This document shows, piece after piece, positions 43,718-51,083 of a stretch of 64,000 bases of DNA. A model generated the notes under the pieces. The model saw nothing but the letters and a program-made list of their open reading frames with translations. It searched no databases and was not told where the DNA came from. Numbering within the stretch: the first letter of the stretch is position 1; every line of letters starts with the position of its first letter. The DNA is from Alistipes sp. (GTDB taxonomy: Bacteria; Bacteroidota; Bacteroidia; Bacteroidales; Rikenellaceae), in NCBI GenBank assembly GCA_017520545.1, contig JAFXFM010000007.1:1-64000 (forward strand), given 5' to 3'. The position numbers were made by a program, and so were the translations under genes.

Positions 43718-45840
43718 TATTCTGCACTCTTTTCAGGGTTAGACTCATTTGCCTTCTTCTTGGCATCTCTCCGCTTTTGTCGCTCCTTTCTCTGACGCTC
43801 CCTATTGTCGGGCTCAACAGGTTGCTCCTCCTTCTTTGGCTCGGCAGACGTTACAGCCTGCTCTGCCTTTGGAGCTGCGGGCTCGGCTTTCGGGGTTTCT
43901 GCTTTTGGAGTTGCGGGCTTTTCGGTCTTTGGAGCTACAGGCTCGGTCTTTGGCTCAACCTTTTGCTCTACGGGCTTAACCTCTGCCTTCACCGGTTCAG
44001 CCTTTGGTTCCTCTTTTTTAGGCTCCTCTGCCTTTTTCTCCGGTTCAGTCGTCTTCTCCTCCTTTGGTTCTACCTTCTCCTCAGGCTCGGATTTTTTCTC
44101 CTCTTTGGACTCTTCGGCTTTCTCTTCCTTCGATTCTTCACTCTTCTTCTCCGACTCCTCTGCCTTCTCCTCCTTTTCAGCCTCTTTTTCCGATTCCGTC
44201 TTCTCTTCAACCGGCTCAACCTCACTCTTTGCCTCCGCCTTCACAACAGGCACAGCCTCGGCTCCTGGCTGGAAAATAAGCGGAGTTATGCAGAGGTCAG
44301 CCTCTGTAACACCATCTTTGTAGGCCTTCCAAGGTTGGAGATTTATCGGACAGACGAGATCTTTATCCTTACCCTCTCGTTTAAGGAGCATATCGTAGGC
44401 TCGTTGCTGTATTGCCTGCACTAAAGACTCCGCAATACGCGCACCGCCCTTGAAATTAATATGGATATGGTCGCCTGCAGCCCAACCATTCTTAACAAAG
44501 CCATTAATACCGCCATACGACATCACTACCCTACCGAGATCCCAGAAGCAAGCGCCATTAGTCTTCGCCGCCGCACGCTGCACAGGACCGAGATAGCCCA
44601 CAGAGTTGATAGACTTCCAACCACCGTCGCCCTTAATTGCTCGATCGCTTACACCAAGAACAAGAATTGCTGCATCGGGGAAGCAACGCTGGCAATAGCG
44701 AATCATATCGCCCAACTTCTGCTGGTATCGCGAGAAATTGCGCTGTCCCGGCTGCATAGCATTAAGACCATACTCCAACACAACAAGGTCGTAGCCAAGC
44801 ATCTTATCTATCTGGGTGTTGGTTGCGATGCTCGAACCGAAGATTGTATGACCGCTATTACCTCGAATCGAGAGGTTATCGACCATCACGCCCCTATCAC
44901 CTTCGAGCGACACACCGTGGCAGATAACATTGCCACTCAAAACCCTCATTTTAATTGACGAGATAGGAGCCTCAACGTACAACTCGCGCACATAATCTGC
45001 GCCCGAAATACCGATATTGTGTTTGAGGGTATCATTCACCGTAAGTTCGACACTGCTTGTATCGCGGCACGACACCAGTATTCGAGCGCGCGAACAAGAG
45101 TCGAGGCGCGGTTTCACATCGGTAGTCTGCCAACGTACCGTAGCACCACGCTGTCCCGACGAGAGATAACCCGACATAAAGAAGCGATTGCGATATGCCT
45201 CAGGTATCGAGCCCGGGTTGAGAAGGCTATACGACGACCAACCCGAAGCCGAACGCTTTACACTTGTGCGGAAAATTGCAAATGGGAGTTCACACGGAAC
45301 AAATCCTACGCCTCGTCCGCCAAACATCTGCTGCAACTGCTCACGCATATCCACCGTGATAATATCGCCCTCGATAAACGAGTCGCCAAGGAACGCTACA
45401 CGAACGTCATCGCCATCAATCAACTTATTGATAAATCTATCCAAACGAGAAACACCGGTTGTGTCGAAATCCTCGATTGGCACCTGATGTTTGGTGGTTT
45501 CAAGTTTGATATGCTCACTAAAAATCTCTCGTCGCTGCGGAATACTATCCGCCGCAATAATCCACTCGTAACGTATCGGCGCAACATTCTGCAATGAATC
45601 GGCAGGCTCACTCTGCGCCTCTGCCAACTCAGCGTCCAAGGTTGCGAAGTCGGCCGAATAATCTACGGTCGAAGACTCATCGCTCACTTCGCTCTTATCT
45701 CGCAACTCCGAAAGGATATCCATCTTCTTCGTTGTTAGTCCGAAAACCTTGAACGAAGGGACAAAACTCAAACCTCCCATCGAGAGAATTATGGCAAAGA
45801 CCAGAAGCCACACTCGATATGAATAATCTTTTTTCTCCAT
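43717..45840 (-). CDS. Membrane-anchored SGNH hydrolase-like protein with long charged tail
   Basis: The protein has 707 residues. One N-terminal membrane segment (about 8-30) would place the rest outside. An SGNH/GDSL domain follows (about 150-480): block I VRVAFLGDSFIEGD (nucleophile Ser), VVLEYGLNAMQPG, and block V GDHIHINFKG with the Asp-x-x-His pair. The last 180 residues (about 520-707) are a low-complexity tail of Glu, Lys, Pro, Ala and Ser, with KEE/PKAE-like repeats and a final basic stretch (RERQRKERQKRRDAKKK). With the MBOAT partner it fits an O-acetyltransferase or esterase of an envelope glycan, as in AlgI/AlgX- or PatA/PatB-type pairs. Confidence 0.88.
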   Translation of the reverse strand: MEKKDYSYRVWLLVFAIILSMGGLSFVPSFKVFGLTTKKMDILSELRDKSEVSDESSTVDYSADFATLDAELAEAQSEPADSLQNVAPIRYEWIIAADSIPQRREIFSEHIKLETTKHQVPIEDFDTTGVSRLDRFINKLIDGDDVRVAFLGDSFIEGDIITVDMREQLQQMFGGRGVGFVPCELPFAIFRTSVKRSASGWSSYSLLNPGSIPEAYRNRFFMSGYLSSGQRGATVRWQTTDVKPRLDSCSRARILVSCRDTSSVELTVNDTLKHNIGISGADYVRELYVEAPISSIKMRVLSGNVICHGVSLEGDRGVMVDNLSIRGNSGHTIFGSSIATNTQIDKMLGYDLVVLEYGLNAMQPGQRNFSRYQQKLGDMIRYCQRCFPDAAILVLGVSDRAIKGDGGWKSINSVGYLGPVQRAAAKTNGACFWDLGRVVMSYGGINGFVKNGWAAGDHIHINFKGGARIAESLVQAIQQRAYDMLLKREGKDKDLVCPINLQPWKAYKDGVTEADLCITPLIFQPGAEAVPVVKAEAKSEVEPVEEKTESEKEAEKEEKAEESEKKSEESKEEKAEESKEEKKSEPEEKVEPKEEKTTEPEKKAEEPKKEEPKAEPVKAEVKPVEQKVEPKTEPVAPKTEKPATPKAETPKAEPAAPKAEQAVTSAEPKKEEQPVEPDNRERQRKERQKRRDAKKKANESNPEKSAE

Positions 45841-45922
45841 TTAATTAAGTTTTTCTCTATTCTAACTCTCCCCAAAAAGGTCCTAAGCATATTGCTTTTG
45901 GACACTTTATCATCATAGGCGG

Positions 45923-45930
45923 CAAAGGTA
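45923..45930 (-). promoter_or_regulatory. Promoter -7 box of the SGNH-MBOAT unit (TACCTTTG)
   Basis: CAAAGGTA reads TACCTTTG leftward, 83 bases before ATG 45840. Confidence 0.6.
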
Positions 45931-45934
45931 TAAA

Positions 45935-45962
45935 AAAATTCGCCCGAAAACGAGCGAATTTT
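45935..45962 (-). terminator. sdaA terminator
   Basis: AAAATTCGC at 45935-45943 pairs with GCGAATTTT at 45954-45962 over a GC-containing loop, 22 bases past the sdaA stop. Confidence 0.75.
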
Positions 45963-45984
45963 AATCTATTTTTGCAAAAATACA

Positions 45985-47187
45985 CTATTTTAGTGTATGC
46001 GCCTTTGCCAAACCACCTGTCGAGGTTTCACGATAGAGGCTCGGAAGGTTGTGTCCCGTCTCGTGCATAACCGCTACAACCTTATCGAACGATACCAAGT
46101 GTGAGCCGTCCGAAAGTATCGCATAAGTATTGGCATCGAGAGCGCGTGCCGCAGCCACAGCATTGCGCTCGATACAAGGTACCTGCACAAGTCCGCAAAC
46201 AGGGTCGCAAGTGAGTCCCAGGTGGTGTTCCAAGCCCATCTCGGCTGCATACTCAATCTGCGCCGGTGTTCCGCCAAATAGCTGGCACGCCGCTGCTGCC
46301 GCCATAGCACAAGCCACACCAATCTCACCCTGACAACCCACCTCGGCACCCGAGATTGAAGAGTTTGTCTTAACTACATTGCCAAACAGTCCCGCCGTAG
46401 CAAGGGCTCGCAAAATTCTGATTCGAAGAAAGTCGCGCGAAGTATTCAAGTGATACAACACGCCCGGTAGCACACCGCACGAGCCACAAGTAGGTGCCGT
46501 AACGACGGTACCTCCTGCGGCATTCTCCTCGGCAGCAGCCAAGGCAAAGGCGTAAATTCGGGCACGCGAACTCAACGAATCGGCATACCCCTTGCTCTTA
46601 ACGTAGTAGGTGCTCGCCTTACGTGCCACTTTAAGACCTCCGGGCAGTACGCCATCGTTGTTCAATCCTCGCTCGACAGTTTCGCACATCACCGTCCAGA
46701 TATGGTCCAGAAATTCCCAAATCTCCTTGCCCTCGCACTCTTCGACATACTCCCAGAAGGTCTTTCCTTCGTTGTAACACCACTCTTTGATCTCCTGAAT
46801 GGTAGTGAGCGGATATATGCTTTTATGGGCGACCTTTTCAGTTGTTTCGTTCGCTAACGAGCCACCTCCAACGCTGAAAATTGTCCAATTGTCGAATACC
46901 TCGCCACCCCTTAACGCCTCGAACAACATTCCATTGGGGTGAAAGTCGAGCTCCACATCCGCCCTCCAAACTATCTCGGTCGGCGCAAGTGGCTCCAAAA
47001 CAGAGAGTATGGCACTGTGCGTGAGGTGCCCTTTGCCCGTAGCCGCCAACGAGCCATAAAGAGTTACTCGATACGATTCGGCTCCCGAGGTACGCTCGGC
47101 AAACTGCACGGCTGCAAGTTTAGGGCCCATAGTGTGGCTACTCGAAGGGCCACAACCCACTTTGTATAATTCGCGTAATGATTCCAT
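45985..47187 (-). CDS. sdaA: L-serine ammonia-lyase (L-serine dehydratase, iron-sulfur type)
   Basis: The enzyme deaminates L-serine to pyruvate and ammonia using a [4Fe-4S] cluster. The 400 residues hold both domains in one chain. The beta domain has VGCGPSSSHTMGPKLAA, and the alpha domain has TAPTCGSCGVLPG, AEVGCQGEIGVACAMAAAA and GLTCDPVCGLVQVPCIERN, the cluster-binding Cys regions. It is a single gene with its own promoter and terminator. Confidence 0.96.
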   Translation of the reverse strand: MESLRELYKVGCGPSSSHTMGPKLAAVQFAERTSGAESYRVTLYGSLAATGKGHLTHSAILSVLEPLAPTEIVWRADVELDFHPNGMLFEALRGGEVFDNWTIFSVGGGSLANETTEKVAHKSIYPLTTIQEIKEWCYNEGKTFWEYVEECEGKEIWEFLDHIWTVMCETVERGLNNDGVLPGGLKVARKASTYYVKSKGYADSLSSRARIYAFALAAAEENAAGGTVVTAPTCGSCGVLPGVLYHLNTSRDFLRIRILRALATAGLFGNVVKTNSSISGAEVGCQGEIGVACAMAAAAACQLFGGTPAQIEYAAEMGLEHHLGLTCDPVCGLVQVPCIERNAVAAARALDANTYAILSDGSHLVSFDKVVAVMHETGHNLPSLYRETSTGGLAKAHTLK

Positions 47188-47216
47188 AACGTTTATTTAG
47201 ATAGTGCAAATATAGA

Positions 47217-47224
47217 CATTTTTA
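47217..47224 (-). promoter_or_regulatory. sdaA promoter -7 box (TATATTTG)
   Basis: CAAATATA reads TATATTTG leftward, 30 bases before ATG 47187. Confidence 0.65.
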
Positions 47225-47310
47225 CGACATCTGCGCAAATAGTGAGCCTTATGAAAGTATAATATTTCGAAAAAAATTGCAAAACTTTTTGGTGTAACGA
47301 AAATTTCCAC

Positions 47311-47318
47311 TATCTTTG
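47311..47318 (+). promoter_or_regulatory. tRNA-Met promoter -7 box (TATCTTTG)
   Basis: TATCTTTG lies 22 bases before the tRNA 5' end. Confidence 0.75.
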
Positions 47319-47339
47319 CACTCGCTTTCAAACAATAAT

Positions 47340-47413
47340 GGCGGGATAGCTCAGCTGGTTAGAGCGCATGATTCATAATCATGAGGTCGAGAGTTCAAGT
47401 CTCTCTCCCGCTA
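47340..47413 (+). tRNA. tRNA with CAT anticodon (Met, or Ile2 after modification)
   Basis: The acceptor GGCGGGA pairs with TCCCGCT (last pair G-U), discriminator A. The anticodon arm CATGA-TTCATAA-TCATG gives CAT. The T-arm is GAGAG-TTCAAGT-CTCTC. The D-arm GCTCAGCTGGTTAGAGC lacks the initiator features, so it is an elongator Met tRNA or a lysidine-modified Ile tRNA; sequence alone does not decide. Confidence 0.92.
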
Positions 47414-47425
47414 CAAAAAAAATTC

Positions 47426-47452
47426 AGGAGTGGTTTTGCCACTCCTTTTTTT
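47426..47452 (+). terminator. tRNA terminator
   Basis: AGGAGTGG and CCACTCCT form a stem followed by a run of seven T residues. Confidence 0.85.
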
Positions 47453-47473
47453 GTAGCGGAGAGAGACCGTGTG

Positions 47474-47512
47474 TTACCCACCCCCTAAATCCCCCTCCTG
47501 TGAGGGGGACTT
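47474..47512. repeat. C/G-rich intergenic repeat, type 3, copy A
   Basis: CCACCCCCTAAATCCCCCTC and then GTGAGGGGGACTT form a hairpin of the kind scattered in many Bacteroidetes genomes. Related pieces are at 52998-53032 and 53928-53982. The space between the tRNA and the esterase operon (to 47667) otherwise holds only terminators. Confidence 0.6.
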
Positions 47513-47598
47513 ATTTATATACGCAGCAAACGCAATTACTCTTTCATAATCCCTCAAAAATGAGTTAGAAATTTCGATACTTTGTACTACAAAAAAAA

Positions 47599-47627
47599 CC
47601 TGCCTAACAAAAAACTTGTTAGACAGG
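47599..47627 (-). terminator. Terminator of the esterase operon
   Basis: CCTGCCTAACAA at 47599-47610 pairs, with one mismatch, with TTGTTAGACAGG at 47616-47627. Leftward it runs into eight T residues. Confidence 0.85.
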
Positions 47628-47667
47628 CCACCCTTGTATTTCTAATTTTTTTAGGACGATACAAACT

Positions 47668-48495
47668 TTAAAGGCTCAGGAGCCACGGCGTTAGTTTTGC
47701 CTTCATTGGTTGAAGGTAGGTCGCTTCGTGATCGTTGTTACCGTGATGCCAGCCGTGCCTTGCTCCTTCGAGTTCCAACAATTCGGCATCTGCACCAGCG
47801 TTTATCATAGCCTTATAGAATGCATTTCCATTCGATGCCGGTGGCACTACGGTTTCCGACTTTGCGTAGGTAATAAACGCCTTTGGAGTCTGCGATGAGA
47901 CGAATAGTTCGCTCGAATAGCGCAAAATATCTTCATCAGAGGGATGACTTCCCAAAAAGTTGGTGCGAGAGCCACTGTGTGTACCTGTTCGCATCGTAAC
48001 TACGGGATAGACGAGTATCTGAAAATCGGGGATAATGTTGGCCGGATATTCGGATGCGGTAGCGGCATAGCACGCAAGGTGTCCGCCCGCAGAGAAGCCT
48101 ATTACACCAATTTTGTTCCTATTTATCAACCATTTGCTCGACATATCATTGAATATGGTCAATGCCCTCTCCATATCGTCAATAGGTTTAGATGGGTCGC
48201 CATTGGGCAGAGTGTATTTAAGTACAGCATAGGCGATGCCTAATTCGTTGAAGTAGGGGGCCCATACTGCGCCCTCGTGCGCTGCGTGAGATGAGTAAGA
48301 ACCTCCGGGACAGCCTATTACGGCAACTCCGATATTCTTCTCTTCTGCTGGAAGAAAAACCTCCATCTCCACACCATCAATCTCCTTGGTGTAGGTGTAG
48401 TGCAACTCTCGATTATACACCTCCGGCTTCTCCTCCGGCGTGCAGGCAGGTAGTGCCATCAAGAGTGTAATTGCGCAAAATATAAACTTTTTCAT
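47668..48495 (-). CDS. Alpha/beta-hydrolase esterase lipoprotein
   Basis: The protein has 275 residues and a lipoprotein signal (LLMALPACTPEEKPEV). It is an alpha/beta hydrolase of the carbohydrate-esterase-like COG0657 type: oxyanion region VIGCPGGSYSSH, nucleophile elbow IGVIGFSAGGHLACYAA, and a C-terminal His in ARHGWHHGN. Its start overlaps the stop of the SGNH gene by four bases (ATGA). It is a close paralogue of the third gene of the operon (49247-50068). Deacetylation or deacylation of plant or host glycans is inferred. Confidence 0.88.
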   Translation of the reverse strand: MKKFIFCAITLLMALPACTPEEKPEVYNRELHYTYTKEIDGVEMEVFLPAEEKNIGVAVIGCPGGSYSSHAAHEGAVWAPYFNELGIAYAVLKYTLPNGDPSKPIDDMERALTIFNDMSSKWLINRNKIGVIGFSAGGHLACYAATASEYPANIIPDFQILVYPVVTMRTGTHSGSRTNFLGSHPSDEDILRYSSELFVSSQTPKAFITYAKSETVVPPASNGNAFYKAMINAGADAELLELEGARHGWHHGNNDHEATYLQPMKAKLTPWLLSL

Positions 48496-49232
48496 ATCTT
48501 CACCTGTTTTAGATCAAACTCCAACTGCTCCCAAATCTGGTCTGCCATTTCCTGCATACCTTTGGCGTTAGGATGCACTTTGTCGTATGTGGAGGCTGCG
48601 CGATTTTGGAATATAACCATAGCGTACGGGAGGTTGTAGTGTGAGGCGAGTTGCATTACAATATCGCGGTATCTCGGATAGTCATTCATTGCATCGCCAA
48701 TGATAAGCATAATTTTCGCCTTCGGGTAGTCGCGACGAATAAGTCGGATGAGTTTGTCGTATGCTTGTGCAAATTGGTACTCATCGAGCTCCTCCAACGC
48801 AAGGTCGAAGTTGTGCTCGCCAACAGGCAATTTATAACTCGAATCGTTCGTGCCACCATTTATAAGCACCACATCGGGATCGTTCATATCGTCATATCGG
48901 CGCAAGAAGCAGTAGCCCGGATGTCCCTTCGTGTCGTGTTCTTGTACGCAAGTACCCGTGTATGAGGTATTCACATCGAGTTCGGCATATGGCATCTTCT
49001 CGTAGATGAGCTTCCACCAGTACGACTGCTCCACCGAGGTCAAATCGGTATAGGAACTCCTCGGATACTGATGGTTATCAGGGTAGGGGGTGTAACCCTC
49101 CCAGGTGGTGATACTATCCCCTATAAGTGCAACCCTTACGGGACGCGTAGGCTGCTTGTCGCCCGATTCATCCGATTTGTTGTCGCAGGCATACAGACCA
49201 AGTATGGCAAGCAGAAATAGCAGCTTTTTCAT
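48492..49232 (-). CDS. SGNH/GDSL hydrolase lipoprotein
   Basis: Start ATG 49232 gives a lipoprotein signal (KKLLFLLAILGLYAC) and 246 residues; an upstream ATG at 49265 would overlap the previous gene and spoil the signal. Block I is VRVALIGDSITTWEG (nucleophile Ser), block III NGGTNDSSY with the oxyanion Asn, and block V DKVHPNAKGM with the Asp-His pair. It sits between two alpha/beta-hydrolase lipoproteins, so the unit likely attacks several ester linkages of one substrate. Confidence 0.9.
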   Translation of the reverse strand: MKKLLFLLAILGLYACDNKSDESGDKQPTRPVRVALIGDSITTWEGYTPYPDNHQYPRSSYTDLTSVEQSYWWKLIYEKMPYAELDVNTSYTGTCVQEHDTKGHPGYCFLRRYDDMNDPDVVLINGGTNDSSYKLPVGEHNFDLALEELDEYQFAQAYDKLIRLIRRDYPKAKIMLIIGDAMNDYPRYRDIVMQLASHYNLPYAMVIFQNRAASTYDKVHPNAKGMQEMADQIWEQLEFDLKQVKI

Positions 49233-49246
49233 AATAAGATAATTTT

Positions 49247-50068
49247 TTATAGGTTGCAAATCCACTCTAAAAGCTTGTTGCGAACATCTTCGGCGTATTT
49301 GAACGAGGTTGTCCAGCCGTGTCCGCCCTCATTGTAAACCTCGCGTTGTACCTCTACGCCGTGTTCAATCAGAGCGTTGTAGTATGCTTCGCCATTGAAT
49401 TTTGGCGGTACAGATGTGTCGTTTGTGGCGTAGGTCAAGAAGCACTTCGGCGTATTTTCGGTTACCTGTAACTCGTTGGAATACTCTTCAATCAACGCCT
49501 GACTCGGACTCTCTCCCAAGAGTTCCTGACGGGAGCGAGCGTGAGTTCCTACGCCCATTGTAATTACAGGGTAGAACAGAATCTGAAAGCCCGGTCTCCA
49601 CGATCCTGATGGGTGTGTCGCTACGGTTGAGGCGAGGTGTCCGCCTGCCGAGAATCCCATAACACCTATCTTGCTCTTGTCGATACCCCAATTTACCGAA
49701 TTTTCCAAGAATATACTGATAGCTCTGTCTATATCGTGCCTTGGCACCGCTGGGTCGCCTTTCGGGAATGAATAGTACAACACGGCATAGGCGCACCCTA
49801 TGGAGTTGAACTGCTTTGCCCAATAGGTACTCTCGAACTCTCCGCCATACTTGTAGTAGGCTCCGCCCGGGCAATCAATAATGGCTATACCCATATTCGA
49901 CGCCTCGGTCGGCAGATAGACCTCCATACGTATACCCTCTTCGCCATCGGTAGTGAAAGAGTATCGCAACTCTCGACCCAAAGGGCCCTCCTTTTCCTCA
50001 ACGTTAGGCGTATTATCGCATCCAACAAATAGTAGCGCCATAACAAAACATAGTAACTTATACTTCAT
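49247..50068 (-). CDS. Alpha/beta-hydrolase esterase lipoprotein, paralogue
   Basis: The protein has 273 residues and a lipoprotein signal (FVMALLFVGCDNTPNV). The layout matches the 47668-48495 protein: IIDCPGGAYYKYGG, IGVMGFSAGGHLASTVA with the nucleophile Ser, and a C-terminal GGHGWTTSF for the His. The sequences are related but clearly diverged, which suggests an old duplication with specialisation. It is the first gene of the three-gene operon; the promoter is at 50100-50107. Confidence 0.88.
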   Translation of the reverse strand: MKYKLLCFVMALLFVGCDNTPNVEEKEGPLGRELRYSFTTDGEEGIRMEVYLPTEASNMGIAIIDCPGGAYYKYGGEFESTYWAKQFNSIGCAYAVLYYSFPKGDPAVPRHDIDRAISIFLENSVNWGIDKSKIGVMGFSAGGHLASTVATHPSGSWRPGFQILFYPVITMGVGTHARSRQELLGESPSQALIEEYSNELQVTENTPKCFLTYATNDTSVPPKFNGEAYYNALIEHGVEVQREVYNEGGHGWTTSFKYAEDVRNKLLEWICNL

Positions 50069-50099
50069 TGCATTAATTAAGGTTAGTCATTCCCTCACA

Positions 50100-50107
50100 C
50101 AAAGATA
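50100..50107 (-). promoter_or_regulatory. Promoter -7 box of the esterase operon (TATCTTTG)
   Basis: CAAAGATA reads TATCTTTG leftward, 32 bases before ATG 50068. Confidence 0.65.
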
Positions 50108-50151
50108 ATAAATATAATCGTAGAAAACAGAAAGAAACGGCAAAAAATAAA

Positions 50152-50175
50152 AGATGTCGAATCTCTTCGACATCT
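50152..50175. terminator. Hairpin upstream of the esterase operon, first of two
   Basis: AGATGTCGAA at 50152-50161 pairs perfectly with TTCGACATCT at 50166-50175. The leftward continuation is T-rich, so it may terminate transcription coming from the tRNA-Glu side. Confidence 0.6.
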
Positions 50176-50208
50176 CCTTGCTTCGTTTTTTAGGTACATA
50201 ACCGAAAA

Positions 50209-50245
50209 AATAATAAAGGAGTTCAGTTCGAACTCCTTTATTATT
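50209..50245. terminator. Perfect 16-bp stem hairpin, second of two
   Basis: AATAATAAAGGAGTTC at 50209-50224 and GAACTCCTTTATTATT at 50230-50245 are perfect complements around AGTTC. It works as a terminator in either direction. Confidence 0.75.
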
Positions 50246-50372
50246 TTATTCATATTCAAGTGGCTATGGCGCTTCGAGCCCCACTCAAAAACCACTCAAA
50301 AATCACGGTTTTTTCGCCCGAAAATCACCCCAAAAATTTTATCGAAAATTTGGGGGTCACTTCATTTTTTGA

Positions 50373-50392
50373 TTTGTAGTGGATAGGGGATT
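50373..50392 (-). repeat. Duplicated 3' end of tRNA-Glu (att-like site, distal copy)
   Basis: TTTGTAGTGGATAGGGGATT is identical to 50693-50712, which covers the 3' end of tRNA-Glu plus three bases beyond it. The copies are 320 bases apart in direct orientation, the footprint of integration into a tRNA 3' end. Confidence 0.85.
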
Positions 50393-50668
50393 GGCTACTG
50401 CGTTCGCTTATGCTCACTCCGCTTAACGCGCCCACATTAACATTAGGATTCGACCGGCGGCAGAAGCCGAGAGCAGACCAAGTGGAATGGGATAGACATT
50501 AAACCAAAGGTTTAAATAAAAAATCAAATGGCAGCAACCAAACTCGTTTGAGTTGATGACGTTTGATTTGTTATCGTAGTTGCGCAGCAACAATGGCTAT
50601 AACATACCACGCAGACAAGTCTGCCGAGGCGCAACAAGCTGAACGAAGACCCTATACACGGAAAAAGA
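50393..50668. other. Hairpin-rich gene-free interval between the tRNA-Glu 3'-end copies
   Basis: No convincing protein gene is present. I see many perfect short inverted repeats: CGGC/GCCG near 50455-50470, TTAAACC/GGTTTAA, AAATCAAA/TTTGATTT enclosing CAAAC/GTTTG, GTTGC/GCAAC, and GCAGAC/GTCTGC. The density of stems suggests a structured RNA or a recombination site left by an integrated element. I could not match it to tmRNA, RNase P RNA or SRP RNA. Confidence 0.5.
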
Positions 50669-50690
50669 AAAGCAGTCCGAAGACTGCTTT
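50669..50690 (-). terminator. tRNA-Glu terminator with UUCG loop
   Basis: Leftward, AAAGCAGTC-TTCG-GACTGCTTT forms a stable C(UUCG)G tetraloop stem followed by TCTTTTTC. It stands six bases beyond the tRNA. Confidence 0.85.
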
Positions 50691-50696
50691 CTTTTG

Positions 50697-50768
50697 TAGT
50701 GGATAGGGGATTCGAACCCCTATGTCCTGCGTGAGAGGCAGGTATCCTAGCCCTTAGATGAATCCACC
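50697..50768 (-). tRNA. tRNA-Glu (anticodon CTC)
   Basis: The leftward acceptor GGTGGAT pairs with ATCCACT (last pair G-U). The anticodon arm CCTGC-CTCTCAC-GCAGG gives CTC. The T-arm AGGGG-TTCGAAT-CCCCT is canonical. It is 72 nucleotides long and CCA is not encoded. Its last 17 bases are duplicated at 50376-50392. Confidence 0.92.
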
Positions 50769-50786
50769 ATTGCTGTATTGCGAGTG

Positions 50787-50794
50787 CAAAGGTA
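50787..50794 (-). promoter_or_regulatory. tRNA-Glu promoter -7 box (TACCTTTG)
   Basis: CAAAGGTA reads TACCTTTG leftward, 18 bases before the tRNA. The rest of the gap to 51083 is AT-rich with no gene that I can support. Confidence 0.75.
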
Positions 50795-51083
50795 GTGCAA
50801 AATTTTTAATCTGCAAATTTTTCTGCAAAAAATCTGCAACTTTCTGTTTTTTTAACATACAAAATAGATAAAAAGCACTTCTTGCTCGAAAAATCGCTCG
50901 CATATATCCTCTTCCGACTTTCCCTTTTTGAATATGGAGAGGGTCCGTTTCGCTAAACGCCACAATATATCGCAACCAAATTATTAAATTATCAACTATT
51001 TTTCACTTTTTGCCTCTTTTATTGCGTTATTCGATAAATTTTCACTACTTTCGTGTATTCGTGTATGTAAAAAACAAATTAAG

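Noticed and set aside
50095-50295. Leftward 66-codon frame covering the two hairpins before the esterase operon
   Set aside because: It spans two perfect hairpins, has no promoter spacing or ribosome-binding site, and its composition is that of intergenic AT-rich DNA.
50445-50690. Possible tmRNA because of GGATTCGACC near the start of the interval
   Set aside because: No tag-peptide reading frame ending in LAA, no matching 3' tRNA-like half, and the length is too short.
50754-50975. Leftward 73-codon frame upstream of tRNA-Glu
   Set aside because: It runs into the tRNA gene and over the tRNA promoter and has no plausible protein features.
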